Part shown: positions 19,187-29,159 of the stretch, in pieces
Layout: each line of letters opens with the position of its first letter
Position numbering within the stretch: the stretch's first letter is position 1
Source of the DNA: Eubacteriaceae bacterium
GTDB taxonomy: Bacteria > Bacillota > Clostridia > Lachnospirales > Lachnospiraceae
Reading direction: 5' to 3'
Assembly (NCBI GenBank): GCA_902363805.1
Contig: CABJBF010000003.1
Coordinates: forward strand, 138,564 to 202,563
DNA: 64,000 nucleotides
Position numbers and translations under genes: made by a program
Notes under the pieces: generated by a model
Databases searched by the model: none
What the model was told of the DNA's origin: nothing
The model's input: the letters and a program-made list of their open reading frames with translations, nothing else

Positions 19187-19263
19187 TCTGTGTCATACGT
19201 CCGCAAATCCAATGGCACAGATGGTGAAACTATTTAATTCCTAATCTCTCTCAAGGGAATTAA
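19187..19263 (+). promoter_or_regulatory. Structured rpsT leader, possible S20 autoregulatory RNA
   Basis: Hairpin 1: TCTGTGTCAT (19187-19196) with ATGGCACAGA (19212-19221), ten pairs including one U-G. Hairpin 2: TTAATTCC (19234-19241) with GGAATTAA (19256-19263). They fill the leader between promoter and RBS. Ribosomal protein genes often carry such leaders for feedback by their own product; that this one responds to S20 is inference. Confidence 0.5.
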
Positions 19264-19293
19264 GAAACTTATTATTTCACGGAGGTGGACACG

Positions 19294-19557
19294 ATGGCTA
19301 ACATTAAGTCAGCAAAGAAAAGAATTCTTGTTAATCAGACAAGATATGAAAGAAACAAATCAGTTAAATCTGCAATCAAGACAGCTACTAAGAAAGTAGA
19401 AGCTGCTGTAGCTAACAAAGACAAAGAAACAGCTCAGGCAGAATTAATTAAGGCAATCAAGCTTATTGAAACAGCTGGTTCAAAGGGAGTATTCCACAAG
19501 AACAACGTTGCTAGAAAAGTTTCAAGATTAACAAAAGCAGTTAACTCAATTGCTTAA
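19294..19557 (+). CDS. rpsT: 30S ribosomal protein S20
   Basis: Primary-binding small-subunit protein, 87 residues, Lys-rich helical bundle. It begins MANIKSAKKRILVNQTRYERNK and ends with GVFHKNNVARKVSRLTKAVNSI, both diagnostic. The ATG at 19294 follows GGAGGTG; the in-frame GTG three codons earlier is part of that RBS. Confidence 0.98.
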   Translation: MANIKSAKKRILVNQTRYERNKSVKSAIKTATKKVEAAVANKDKETAQAELIKAIKLIETAGSKGVFHKNNVARKVSRLTKAVNSIA

Positions 19558-19565
19558 TTATTAAT

Positions 19566-19610
19566 AAAAAGAAGCTGTGGCTCTATTTATTAGAGTTACA
19601 GCTTCTTTTT
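19566..19610 (+). terminator. rpsT intrinsic terminator
   Basis: 20-bp stem (19566-19585 with 19591-19610, two G-U wobbles), five-base loop, ending in a T-run on the plus strand, nine bases after the rpsT stop. Confidence 0.85.
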
Positions 19611-19725
19611 TAATCCGTACTTTTTACTTTCTTATACAACAAAGCTGCCTCTTTAACGAGACAGCTCTGTATTTATTTGTTAATATTTTTTAATTAACTA
19701 TTATCAGTTTTTGTAATTATTAGTT

Positions 19726-22700
19726 CTATTTACTTCTAATTTTTCTAACCTTACTGTATTTTCCGTATACTTTCTTTCCGTTTACAATTACATATGCACG
19801 TACTTTTATATAGTATACTTTGTTACTCTTAATCTTTGTAAGAACTTTCTTAGTCTTGTTATTCTTCTTTACGTTAACTTTTGAAGCTTTCTTAAACTTC
19901 TTATTTGTTGCGTAACGAATTTCATAACCTTTTGCTTTCTTGTTCTTCTTCCATGTTATAGTAACTTTTGCCTTCTTAGCAGAAATTTTAACTTTCTTAA
20001 CCTTTGCAGGTGATTTTACAGATGAACCATCAGTTAAAGTTCCTGTTGTTACTTCCTGGTTTGATGAACCTGTTGTAGTAACATCCGGTTTCTTAGTAGT
20101 TGTTTCTTCTGCTTTCTTAGTTGTAGTTTCTTCTACCTTAGCTGTTGTTTCTTCTACCTTAGTTGTTGTAGATTCTTCTACGTTACCGGTTGTTGTTTCT
20201 TCTACATCACCTGTAGTTGTTTCTTCACTCTTATCTGTTGTTGTTTCTTCCGGTGTTGTTGTTTCTTCTTCTTTTGCCTTTGAGCCTAAAACTTCTATTT
20301 CTGCAAGACCAACTGCTGTTGTTGAATCTGAAACTTTATCTACAACAAATTTAATATTTTTAACAACTTTTTCTTCACCTAAATTGATAATCTTAACAGA
20401 ACCATCATTTGGAAGTTCTCCAACTTCAATTCTTGTTCCATCATCTAATTCTAAATGTGATGCTGTTATCTGATCATCTGTGTTTGGTCTGTCATAAAGT
20501 TTAATTGTTGAAACTTTGTACTCTTCATTGAAAGCAAGATTTAACCAAGCTCCTGCTCCTTCGTTCTTTGTTACCCATTCAGCCCATGGGAATCTTGTAT
20601 GAAGATTTGCAAGTCCTGTTGCATAACCATCTGCAATACCATCAACTGCCTTAACTGCACTCTGGTCATCCCATCTGCTGTCACTACTGTTTTCACTTGA
20701 TGCAGTAATGTCTGCAAATAATCCAATACTATTTGTTTCATGTTTATAGAATACTTCGTTAACCTTTGAGAATGAAGCAATCCAGTTGTAGTATTCTGTT
20801 GTATACTCACGAAGTGCCTTATCCTTTAAGTTATACTTAAATGGTCCCTGACGCATGCTGTATGGAGTTAATACGTTTTCTCTTTCGCTCCAGTTAAGCA
20901 TTGTCTTTTCTTCAAGACCATCAAGATGCTGCCAAGCTCCTAAATATGTGTTAAGTTCTTTGCCCCAACCGTAGTTACCCTGATCTTTAGGATATACTTC
21001 ATCTGTCATATGACTATGAATAATAGCTTCATGAACTGTTGGCTGGAATTTTTCATTTTCTAACTGAATATCCTGAATAGCTTCAATTCCAAATAAACCA
21101 AAGTATGCATGATCATAATGCATATCATATCTTGATGTCATATAAACATCTGTTGGGTTAACACTCTTCATTACACTTTCAAGGTCTGCTAAGAAGTTAG
21201 CACGTGTGTATGAAGCATGTTCTCCTGTCATAAGATAATGATAATCATTTCTTACGTTTTCATTACCGTATGTTTCTGTTACACCATTTCTTGAAGATAA
21301 AAGTTTATCATCTTCTGAAATATAAAGATTATATACAAAACTATCTGTAAATGCTGTTGTGTACTGTCCAACACCCATACCACCGTTATCTGCATAACCT
21401 AAGAAGTACAAGTGATCTGTTGGTACACCGATTGTATTTAATGCATTTACTGTATCTCTGATTCTTAATTTACCATGGTCTACACCACTGTAATCTCCGT
21501 TTGTTGCATATACAACGTAAACTTCGTCACCATTTGCAACAGCTCTGTTCATAGCACCACCTGCCATTAACATTTCATCATCTTCGTGAGGTGCCATTAC
21601 TAAGATTCTCTTATGATGTTTAACTTTTGCGTCAACACCGTCAAAGTGTACTTCTGAAACTTTTGCAGTCATACCCTTTTCGAACTGGAACTTAATTCCT
21701 GTAATTTCGTCTTTTGATGCTGATACAACTTTTCCTGAATCTTTTGAATCACATGAACCTGCTTCAACCCATCCTTCAGATGTGTTAACCAATACTTTGT
21801 ATGGTGCAGCTTCGCCTTCAAAATCAACGCTGAAGTTTTCAATATTGTATTCTCTGTCTAAACCGATTGTTAATGATGGATTTTCATCATCAGCATCAGG
21901 TGTCCATGTTGTGTTTGCATCTCTATCTGTAACATTTTCTCCATCCTTAGATGATGAAACTGTTACCGGCTGGCTGTATGCCAAGTCAATATCAATGTTC
22001 TGTCCTTTTTCAGTAAGAACAATCTTGTTTTCTTCTTCAGGATTGATTACTTCTTCACCTAAAACTTTTACTTCACTAATTGCAGGCCAAACTTCTACTC
22101 TTAACTCTTTGTGAAGTGGTAACTGTGTTAATGTTACACGAACATACTGATATTTATTATTTGCATATTCTGCTGCAATCTTACCGTACTGTTCTTTTGA
22201 GAAATCAGTGTTAGCTGTGTTATCCCATAACATATCCCAGCTATTCTTATCATTTGAACCTTCTACCTTATACTGCCATGCCTGACCGTAAGCCGGTGTT
22301 GAAGCTGCCTGAGCATCTTCAAGTGTAGGAAGTACTTCATGTTCAAATACTAAGTCAAACGCCTGAATCTGTTGAGCCTTTCCAAGATCAACCATCCACC
22401 ATGCACCTACTTTTTCTGAATCTCCATTACCTACCCAAAGTGTTCCGTCGTTTCCGTCAATTGCATTTGCAGGATCTCTACTTACTGTTGAAGCTGTTGC
22501 TTCTCCTTCAAGTGCAAAGTTAGTAAGTTCTTTTGGTCTGTATACGTTAAACTCTGCTACTGCAGGCCATGCATCTTCAATAGTATCTCCAAATGTAAAT
22601 CTAACATATGAGTATTTCTTTTCTGTTATAGATTTATCTAAAGTTACTTTCTGTGTAGATGCAACTTCTTCATTTGCTGTCTGATCCCAGATAACATCCC

Positions 22701-25134
22701 AGTTAGTCTTGTCTGTTGAAGCTTCTACTTTATATTTCCATGCTGATTTAGCTTTATCACCACCGAAAGTAACATCTAATTTTTCGATATTATAACTTCC
22801 GTCTAAATCTACAATAAAGTTTGCTCTGTCTTCTGTAACTGTATCACCCTGATTTGACCAACCATTTGAAATCCACATTGTTGTTTCATCACCATCCACA
22901 ATGTTTGATCCTACGCATCCAGGATCCCAATCACTCTGAGATGATGTAGTTACAGTCTTATCAAGTGAAATATTAGTTTCTGTATCTGAAATTCTTTTCT
23001 TCTTTGATAAAACAATGTTATCAAACTTAACCTGATCTACACCATTATCTGACTTAATTACGATGTATGTTGCAGGGACCTTTTTCTTAAAGTTAGTTGT
23101 AAATGTCTGCTTCTTGCTTGTTACTGTAAATGTCTCGCTTTCTTCTCCTGCTTCAACCTTTACAGTAGCTGTTCCTTTAGCACAATATGCTTCAAAACTT
23201 GTTAAAGCATACTTGTCAGGAATAGCTATTTTGTTAGCCTGTTCTTCATTAGTATATGAAGTAGCCCATAATTTACCGTCTGTTACGTTCCAACCACGGT
23301 TACCGAAGTCACAGTTAGAATATACACCTGTTAATGCTCCGTTATTGCAATCATCAAAATCTAATAAAATCTTTCCTTCACCAAGGTCTTCTTTAATACC
23401 ACTGTTGTAGCTGTTATCAGCACCAATGTTAGGCTTAACAAATGATTTTACTTCGTTTCCGTAGAAATCCTGTCCTCCATTATCAATAACTGAAATACCC
23501 TGATCAATAACTGTTGCTCCATCTTTAAGTTTGTATCCGTCAACAGTACCATAAGTAATCTTAAATTCGCCGTTAACGTCTTCAACTGTTGCGCTTGTTC
23601 CTTCTTCTAACTTAACATAGTCGCTCTTAACTGCTACCTTAGCATTTTCATCGTCAGCTCTTCTATTGTTAAGGTTTGCTCCACCATAAGCATTGTTATT
23701 TACAACACCCATATAACGTGAATCCCAAGCCTGTGCCTTATTTACTCCGTTGTCATCTATCTTTTGAGCTTCTGTTATAATGACATTATTTCTAATTTTA
23801 AATCTATCAGTAGAAGTTACTGCTGTTGTATCATCCCAGCTACGTGTAATAGATCCATCATGGTCTGCATCCATGTAAATCAAGTTGTTATATGCATCCA
23901 AGCTTCCATTACCGCCCTGACATAATGTTAATACAGCACCACCTCCATAACGGTTTGTACCATATCCATCATTAACACTGATGTTATATCTGTAGTATGT
24001 CTGATATGATGTTCCTAATGCACATTCAAAGAATGAACCTGATGGATTGTCATGTGTATAGTTGTACTGAACATAATTTAAGTCTGCATAAACGTCAGCG
24101 TCAAACGCCTGTGAATCTTCCTTATCGTCGGAAGCTCCTGATCCAAACACTTCGTTGTACTGGCAGATTGTTTTCTGACCATGTTCCCACCAAATAGGAA
24201 CGTTTCCGTTAGGACCACTGTTACAACCATTTGCAACATTATATTCAATAAATGCATTTTCATAATCTGATGGACAGATAGCTGCGTTACCTACGTTTTC
24301 GCAGTAATTGCTACGAATTACAAGATTTTTACTTCTATATGTTCCACCGCCACCTTCAGTAATTCCACTTTCACCAGGGAATGTTGAGCTTCCCCAAGTT
24401 GAAATAAAGTTAATACCATAATGATTAACATTTTTTACATAGTTTCCTTCTACAGTGATGTCTTCCCAATTAGTAGCTTTCTTGTTACCACGGATAGCAT
24501 ATACAATACCACCACGGCCGATACCTGCCTGCTGTCCGATTGGAATTGAAATTACGTCATGAACGTATGTATTCTTTACATTAATTTCATGAAGTGTACC
24601 TGTATCCTGACCCATAATCAAAATACCATATTTCTTAATGTGGTCATCTTTTGTTTCTGTATGGTTTGTTACTTCAATAGATGTGATTTCCCAGTATTCC
24701 TGATTATAGAAATATACTGCTGTGTTAAATACACGATTCTCTAAATCATCACCTTTGTCTCCGCACCAGCTATCACCATTGATAACAGGTCTGCCGTCTT
24801 TAACGTCACCATATGCGTCAATTGTAATAGGGTTTCCTTTTTCACCTGAACCCTTTGGACTTAAAAGACCGCTCCATGAACATCCTCTTTTAAATCTAAG
24901 CTTATCACCCGGCTTGAAAGTAGTTGCATTAACTTTTTCAAGTGACTTCCAGGCTTTTGTTTCACTAGTACCGTCATTATCGTCATTTCCATTTTCGGAA
25001 TCAACATAATAACTTACACCTGTTGCCTTTGCACTATTTTCTGTATCTGCTGCCGCAAATGTCACATTGCCCATAACTGTTGTAACAACTAAAGCAAGTG
25101 AAAGAAAAAGTGCCAACAAACGATTTCTCTTCAT
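19726..25134 (-). CDS. Giant secreted protein: beta-helix, discoidin domains, PIG-L deacetylase, fn3-like C-terminus
   Basis: 1802-residue exported protein. Residues 1-29 are a signal peptide (KRNRLLALFLSLALVVTTVMG). About 40-570 is a right-handed parallel beta-helix resembling polysaccharide lyases (YYVDSENGNDDNDGTSETKAWKS omitted beyond its start, then many Asn-rich turns). About 590-715 is a beta-sandwich; F5/8 type C (discoidin/CBM32-like) domains occupy about 725-865 and 875-1030, with a shorter one at 1050-1165. A PIG-L/LmbE deacetylase domain (about 1175-1460) carries APHEDDEM and MHYDHA. A further discoidin domain (1470-1620) leads into a Thr/Glu-rich linker (1625-1700) and a Lys-rich fn3-like end. 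Start follows AAAGGAG. Last gene of the SBP-permease-GH65-HAD-nagB run. Probably removes acetyl groups from, or cleaves, an extracellular glycan; substrate unknown. Confidence 0.85.
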   Translation of the reverse strand: MKRNRLLALFLSLALVVTTVMGNVTFAAADTENSAKATGVSYYVDSENGNDDNDGTSETKAWKSLEKVNATTFKPGDKLRFKRGCSWSGLLSPKGSGEKGNPITIDAYGDVKDGRPVINGDSWCGDKGDDLENRVFNTAVYFYNQEYWEITSIEVTNHTETKDDHIKKYGILIMGQDTGTLHEINVKNTYVHDVISIPIGQQAGIGRGGIVYAIRGNKKATNWEDITVEGNYVKNVNHYGINFISTWGSSTFPGESGITEGGGGTYRSKNLVIRSNYCENVGNAAICPSDYENAFIEYNVANGCNSGPNGNVPIWWEHGQKTICQYNEVFGSGASDDKEDSQAFDADVYADLNYVQYNYTHDNPSGSFFECALGTSYQTYYRYNISVNDGYGTNRYGGGAVLTLCQGGNGSLDAYNNLIYMDADHDGSITRSWDDTTAVTSTDRFKIRNNVIITEAQKIDDNGVNKAQAWDSRYMGVVNNNAYGGANLNNRRADDENAKVAVKSDYVKLEEGTSATVEDVNGEFKITYGTVDGYKLKDGATVIDQGISVIDNGGQDFYGNEVKSFVKPNIGADNSYNSGIKEDLGEGKILLDFDDCNNGALTGVYSNCDFGNRGWNVTDGKLWATSYTNEEQANKIAIPDKYALTSFEAYCAKGTATVKVEAGEESETFTVTSKKQTFTTNFKKKVPATYIVIKSDNGVDQVKFDNIVLSKKKRISDTETNISLDKTVTTSSQSDWDPGCVGSNIVDGDETTMWISNGWSNQGDTVTEDRANFIVDLDGSYNIEKLDVTFGGDKAKSAWKYKVEASTDKTNWDVIWDQTANEEVASTQKVTLDKSITEKKYSYVRFTFGDTIEDAWPAVAEFNVYRPKELTNFALEGEATASTVSRDPANAIDGNDGTLWVGNGDSEKVGAWWMVDLGKAQQIQAFDLVFEHEVLPTLEDAQAASTPAYGQAWQYKVEGSNDKNSWDMLWDNTANTDFSKEQYGKIAAEYANNKYQYVRVTLTQLPLHKELRVEVWPAISEVKVLGEEVINPEEENKIVLTEKGQNIDIDLAYSQPVTVSSSKDGENVTDRDANTTWTPDADDENPSLTIGLDREYNIENFSVDFEGEAAPYKVLVNTSEGWVEAGSCDSKDSGKVVSASKDEITGIKFQFEKGMTAKVSEVHFDGVDAKVKHHKRILVMAPHEDDEMLMAGGAMNRAVANGDEVYVVYATNGDYSGVDHGKLRIRDTVNALNTIGVPTDHLYFLGYADNGGMGVGQYTTAFTDSFVYNLYISEDDKLLSSRNGVTETYGNENVRNDYHYLMTGEHASYTRANFLADLESVMKSVNPTDVYMTSRYDMHYDHAYFGLFGIEAIQDIQLENEKFQPTVHEAIIHSHMTDEVYPKDQGNYGWGKELNTYLGAWQHLDGLEEKTMLNWSERENVLTPYSMRQGPFKYNLKDKALREYTTEYYNWIASFSKVNEVFYKHETNSIGLFADITASSENSSDSRWDDQSAVKAVDGIADGYATGLANLHTRFPWAEWVTKNEGAGAWLNLAFNEEYKVSTIKLYDRPNTDDQITASHLELDDGTRIEVGELPNDGSVKIINLGEEKVVKNIKFVVDKVSDSTTAVGLAEIEVLGSKAKEEETTTPEETTTDKSEETTTGDVEETTTGNVEESTTTKVEETTAKVEETTTKKAEETTTKKPDVTTTGSSNQEVTTGTLTDGSSVKSPAKVKKVKISAKKAKVTITWKKNKKAKGYEIRYATNKKFKKASKVNVKKNNKTKKVLTKIKSNKVYYIKVRAYVIVNGKKVYGKYSKVRKIRSK

Positions 25135-25230
25135 ATCTTTTCTCCTTTGTTTATAACATTTTCCCACAACAAAAGTTGCAGGTGTTCCACGTTGTTAAAT
25201 AAAAATCCGTTCACTATATGCGCGGACAAA

Positions 25231-25956
25231 TTATAAATACTTTGCAGCATCCTTATCTACAATTACCGTAAGATTGTTATGTAACTGTAAAATAGATGCC
25301 GGAATTTTTGGAGTTACAGGTCCAAAGAATGCATCTTTTACAATCTGTGCTTTCTTTTCGCCATTTGCAATCAGTAAAATTCGTTTAGATTGCATTATTG
25401 ATTTAATACCCATAGAAAAAGCTTTTTCAGGAACTTTTTCTCCTTCATGGAATAGTCTTGAGTTTGCATCGATTGTACTTTGTGTAAGTTCAACACAATG
25501 TGTTGTCTTTTCAAATGATTCGCCCGGTTCATTAAATCCGATATGACCATTTAATCCGATTCCCAATAACTGCATATCGATTCCGCCTACACTCTTTATG
25601 ACATTCTCGTATCTTTCGCATTCAGCATCATCATCTATTGCCATTCCATTTGGTAAATGAGTATTTTCTTTTTTGATATTAATTCTGTCAAACAAATATT
25701 TGTTCATAAAATATCTGTAGCTCTGTTCATGTTCTGCAGGTAATCCTTTATATTCATCAAGATTAACTGTTCTTGCTTCTGAGAAATCAATATCTCCTTT
25801 TTCATACCAGTCAACTAACTGATTATATGTTCCAATAGGTGTCTCGCCTGTTGCCAGTCCAATTACAGCATTAGACTTCATTATTATCTGTGCAGATAAA
25901 TAATTTGCAGCCTTTCTGCTCATGTCATTATAATCTTTAGCTATAATAATCTTCAT
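25231..25956 (-). CDS. nagB: Glucosamine-6-phosphate deaminase
   Basis: Converts glucosamine 6-phosphate to fructose 6-phosphate and ammonia. 241 residues. GLATGETPIGTYNQL, VNLDEYKGL (catalytic Asp) and LGIGLNGHIGFNEPGESF (catalytic His and Glu) are intact. It lies seven bases after the HAD gene in the sugar operon. No nagA (GlcNAc-6-phosphate deacetylase) is next to it, while the following gene encodes a secreted deacetylase-like protein. Confidence 0.96.
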   Translation of the reverse strand: MKIIIAKDYNDMSRKAANYLSAQIIMKSNAVIGLATGETPIGTYNQLVDWYEKGDIDFSEARTVNLDEYKGLPAEHEQSYRYFMNKYLFDRINIKKENTHLPNGMAIDDDAECERYENVIKSVGGIDMQLLGIGLNGHIGFNEPGESFEKTTHCVELTQSTIDANSRLFHEGEKVPEKAFSMGIKSIMQSKRILLIANGEKKAQIVKDAFFGPVTPKIPASILQLHNNLTVIVDKDAAKYL

Positions 25957-25963
25957 TGTGAAA

Positions 25964-26833
25964 TTACCTCTTTCCCTGTTCTATTAAAAAATTAACAAAT
26001 GTGCTAACCCCACCACCAAGTACTTCTACATTTTCAGGTCTGCTTCCTTCAAGTGAAGATACATCGTAGAAATCACCATTTTTTGTTTTTTCTGTCTTCA
26101 TAAAGCTATCACTTCCAAATAGTCCGTCTTCAATTCCCACATACTCATCACCCCAGTATGAACATTCCTCAGCTTTAATTCCTTCTGACTCAAATTTACT
26201 TAAAATAGTATTAACATTGTCGCTCTTACATGAAATTCCTACTTCTAAATATTTTGCATCACATGTTGCTGAAACCTTTGTTCCAAATCTTTCTCCAATT
26301 TCTTCTGAAATTGAAACCATCTGCTTTAAGCCACCATTTATTCCATGCTCACTTAAGATATTCTTTACTCTTGACATTTCATCTTCCTGCATAAACAATT
26401 GGTCTCCACGTTCGTCATTAACCATTAAATCTATTTTGCAGTAATTAGGTCTTGAGAAAACAATATCTGTTTCTAAGTTATATTTTTCTAATAACTCTCT
26501 GTGAACCTGATAACAAATATCATGAATAGTAAGTAAGCCATTTTTATCCGGGATGCAGTCGGCAAACACTACCGGTTTGCTGTCAACCATTTCATAGTTA
26601 TATGCACCTCGTCCAAGTCCTAAGTAAAGATTTGAAGCTTCTTCTTTTGTAAAATGTTCATGAAGTTTTCCCTTTGCAATCTTGTCATAAGTTGTTCCAC
26701 TTACAATAACAAGCTTTACTCCCTGCTGTAGCAACGGTTTCATCGCTGCTACAACTTCTTCTACAGGGGCCTGTCTTGACATAACTGCTGTTCCATCCCA
26801 GTCAAAAAATATTGCTTTATATTTCTTGGACAT
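25964..26833 (-). CDS. HAD-superfamily sugar phosphatase
   Basis: Cytoplasmic HAD hydrolase, 289 residues. Motif I is FFDWDGTAVMSR (nucleophile Asp), motif II VIVSGTTYDK, and motif IV YWGDEYVGIEDGLFGSD. The large insertion between motifs II and IV is a C2-type cap, as in Cof or phosphomannomutase-like members. Its start overlaps the GH65 stop by 17 bases, so translation is likely coupled. It is not a typical beta-phosphoglucomutase (those have a C1 cap), so its partnership with the GH65 enzyme is unclear. Confidence 0.82.
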   Translation of the reverse strand: MSKKYKAIFFDWDGTAVMSRQAPVEEVVAAMKPLLQQGVKLVIVSGTTYDKIAKGKLHEHFTKEEASNLYLGLGRGAYNYEMVDSKPVVFADCIPDKNGLLTIHDICYQVHRELLEKYNLETDIVFSRPNYCKIDLMVNDERGDQLFMQEDEMSRVKNILSEHGINGGLKQMVSISEEIGERFGTKVSATCDAKYLEVGISCKSDNVNTILSKFESEGIKAEECSYWGDEYVGIEDGLFGSDSFMKTEKTKNGDFYDVSSLEGSRPENVEVLGGGVSTFVNFLIEQGKR

Positions 26834-29141
26834 ATCTATCTCCTTCCTTACTTAGAACTATCTTTTCTCCTAAACTTTCATATGAAAGTTCGCAATCATT
26901 AAGAAGTGTATATTCTACCTTCTTATCAGCAACCTTTATGTTAAGATTACTTCCTTTGTACTGAAGGCGAAATTCATATGACTTCCACTGACTTGGTAAT
27001 TTAGGATTAATCTGAAGATATCCTGCATTTGATCTTACTCCTGCAAATCCAAATACAATTCCCTGCCATGTTCCTGCCATATTTGCTGCATGAATACCAG
27101 CATAGAAATTGTTATGAATATCATCTAAATCCATACGTGCTGACTGTGAGAAATATTTGTAAGCTTCATCATCATATCCAATCTGGCTTGCTAAGATTCC
27201 AAAAATACATGTTGATAATGATGAATGATGAAGTGTTACTGTCTGATAAAAATCATAATTTCTCTTTAATTCTTCATTTGTAAAATAATTGCTATGAAGT
27301 AACATTCCTAAAATTGCATCAGCCTGTTTTGCCATCTTCTGTCTGTAAACAAACAATGGATGATAATTTTCATAAAGCAAATGTCTCTTTTCGTCAGGAA
27401 TCTTTGACTCATCCCAAGGTTTTCTCATTAAAAATCCATCATCCTGAGGATAAATCTGCATTTTTTCATCATATGGGAAATACATATTTTCAATGATTCT
27501 ATCCCAGTAATCAATTTCTTCTTCCTTGAAATCTATCTTTTTAACTAATGCATCATAAGCATCTTTATCAATTTCTTTCATTTTTTCAAGTGCCCATTTA
27601 GCATCTCTTATATTTTCCCTTGCCATAAGGTTTGTATAGAAATTGTTATCAACTATAGCATTATATTCATCCGGTCCTGTTACTGCACAAATGCAATACT
27701 TGTTATCCTTACATTCTGCAAAGCATCCTACATCAGCCCAGACTCTTGCCGTTTCGACAAGAACTTCTGCTGCTTCATCTACTAAGAACTTATCATCTCC
27801 TGTAATATCAAGATAAAGTTTAAAAGCGTAAGCTATGTCTGCATTAACATGATACTGTGCTGTTCCAAGTGGGAAGTAAGTAGAAGCTTCTTCTCCATTT
27901 ATTGTTCTCCATGGATATAACGCACCTTTTTCATGTCCAAGTATTTTTGCACGGTCTCTTGCCTGATTCAATGTGTCATATCTGTAATTAAGTAGCTGTT
28001 TTGCTAACTCTGATTCTGTGTAAATGAATACCGGAAGCACATACATTTCCGTATCCCAGAAATAATGTCCTTCATAGCCTTCACCACTAAGTCCCTTTGC
28101 TCCCATGCCTGTTCTGCCATCACGACCTGCAGACTGCATTATGTGGAACAAATTGAATCTTATTCCCTGCTGAAGTGCCTCATCACCTTCAACCTTTATA
28201 TCCGCTTTACTCCAGAATTCGTCCATATGTTTTTTCTGAAGTTTCTCCATTTCATCATATCCAAGATCCATTGCCTTCTTAAGTTCATCCTTAATGAAGT
28301 CAATCATCTTGTCTTCTGCGATGTCAAAATCACAAGTATATGCGATCATTTTTTCAAATACATATGTTTTACCTTCCTCCACTGATAATTCATATGTAAG
28401 TGATGCGTCTTCTTCTAAAACTTCGCTGTTTTTTATTACACCTTCACATTTTGTAAGACTACCGCATGCCATTGACAATCCACTGTGGATTACTTTTCCT
28501 TTATGAAGTAAATAATCACCTTCTGCTTTTAACTCTTTAACTGCTAAATGCTTTCCATATGGGCCATAGTCAATTAATGGATTTGTTTTTCTTGTATGGT
28601 TTTCTACTCCTGCTTCTAGATATGTAGTAAGTTCTACTTTTCCGCTAAAATTAACAGGAGTTAATTTTAGCTGAATCGCCATAATGTTCTTCTTTTCTAA
28701 AGAAACAAGTCTTCTAAATTCAGCTACAACTTTTTTACCATTAGGAGATTTCCATGTAACATTTCTTACTACAACTCCATCTTTCATTAAAAGCTTACGA
28801 TTATAATTAATTATTTCACCCTGATTTAAATCAAACACATCGCCATCAATAACAATCTTTGTTTTCTTAAGATCTGGCAAATTTAATAATGACTGACTTT
28901 TTTCAGGAAATCCGAAATTCCATTCGCCATACATAATATGTTCGCTCTCGTAAAATCCGTTAATGAAATTTCCTTCAAGACCTTCATCTACCGTAAATGG
29001 ATATCCCTCATCAAATGTTCCTCTTGTTCCTATATATCCATTAGAAAGAGCAAATGTAGTCTCATTTCTATAGTTCCACTCTTTTAAGAATTTTTCTTCT
29101 GTAATTACCCATTCTTCGATAGGATATGTATTTGCACCCAT
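26817..29141 (-). CDS. Glycoside hydrolase family 65 disaccharide phosphorylase
   Basis: Phosphorylase of the maltose/kojibiose/nigerose/trehalose phosphorylase family, splitting an alpha-glucoside with phosphate into beta-glucose 1-phosphate and a sugar. 774 residues, standard. An N-terminal beta-sandwich (SNGYIGTRGTFDEG) is followed by the (alpha/alpha)6 barrel with GHYFWDTEMYVLPV and AVTGPDEYNAIVDNN, whose Glu is the general acid, then the C-terminal jelly roll. The exact disaccharide cannot be told from sequence. It sits 18 bases after a permease gene and overlaps the HAD gene. Cytoplasmic, acting on the imported sugar. Confidence 0.92.
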   Translation of the reverse strand: MGANTYPIEEWVITEEKFLKEWNYRNETTFALSNGYIGTRGTFDEGYPFTVDEGLEGNFINGFYESEHIMYGEWNFGFPEKSQSLLNLPDLKKTKIVIDGDVFDLNQGEIINYNRKLLMKDGVVVRNVTWKSPNGKKVVAEFRRLVSLEKKNIMAIQLKLTPVNFSGKVELTTYLEAGVENHTRKTNPLIDYGPYGKHLAVKELKAEGDYLLHKGKVIHSGLSMACGSLTKCEGVIKNSEVLEEDASLTYELSVEEGKTYVFEKMIAYTCDFDIAEDKMIDFIKDELKKAMDLGYDEMEKLQKKHMDEFWSKADIKVEGDEALQQGIRFNLFHIMQSAGRDGRTGMGAKGLSGEGYEGHYFWDTEMYVLPVFIYTESELAKQLLNYRYDTLNQARDRAKILGHEKGALYPWRTINGEEASTYFPLGTAQYHVNADIAYAFKLYLDITGDDKFLVDEAAEVLVETARVWADVGCFAECKDNKYCICAVTGPDEYNAIVDNNFYTNLMARENIRDAKWALEKMKEIDKDAYDALVKKIDFKEEEIDYWDRIIENMYFPYDEKMQIYPQDDGFLMRKPWDESKIPDEKRHLLYENYHPLFVYRQKMAKQADAILGMLLHSNYFTNEELKRNYDFYQTVTLHHSSLSTCIFGILASQIGYDDEAYKYFSQSARMDLDDIHNNFYAGIHAANMAGTWQGIVFGFAGVRSNAGYLQINPKLPSQWKSYEFRLQYKGSNLNIKVADKKVEYTLLNDCELSYESLGEKIVLSKEGDRYVQEI

Positions 29142-29159
29142 GCTGCAATCTCCTTTCTC

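Noticed and set aside
19940..20473. Long Val/Ser-rich plus-strand frame
   Set aside because: Arises from the repetitive Thr/Glu codons of the giant secreted protein on the other strand.
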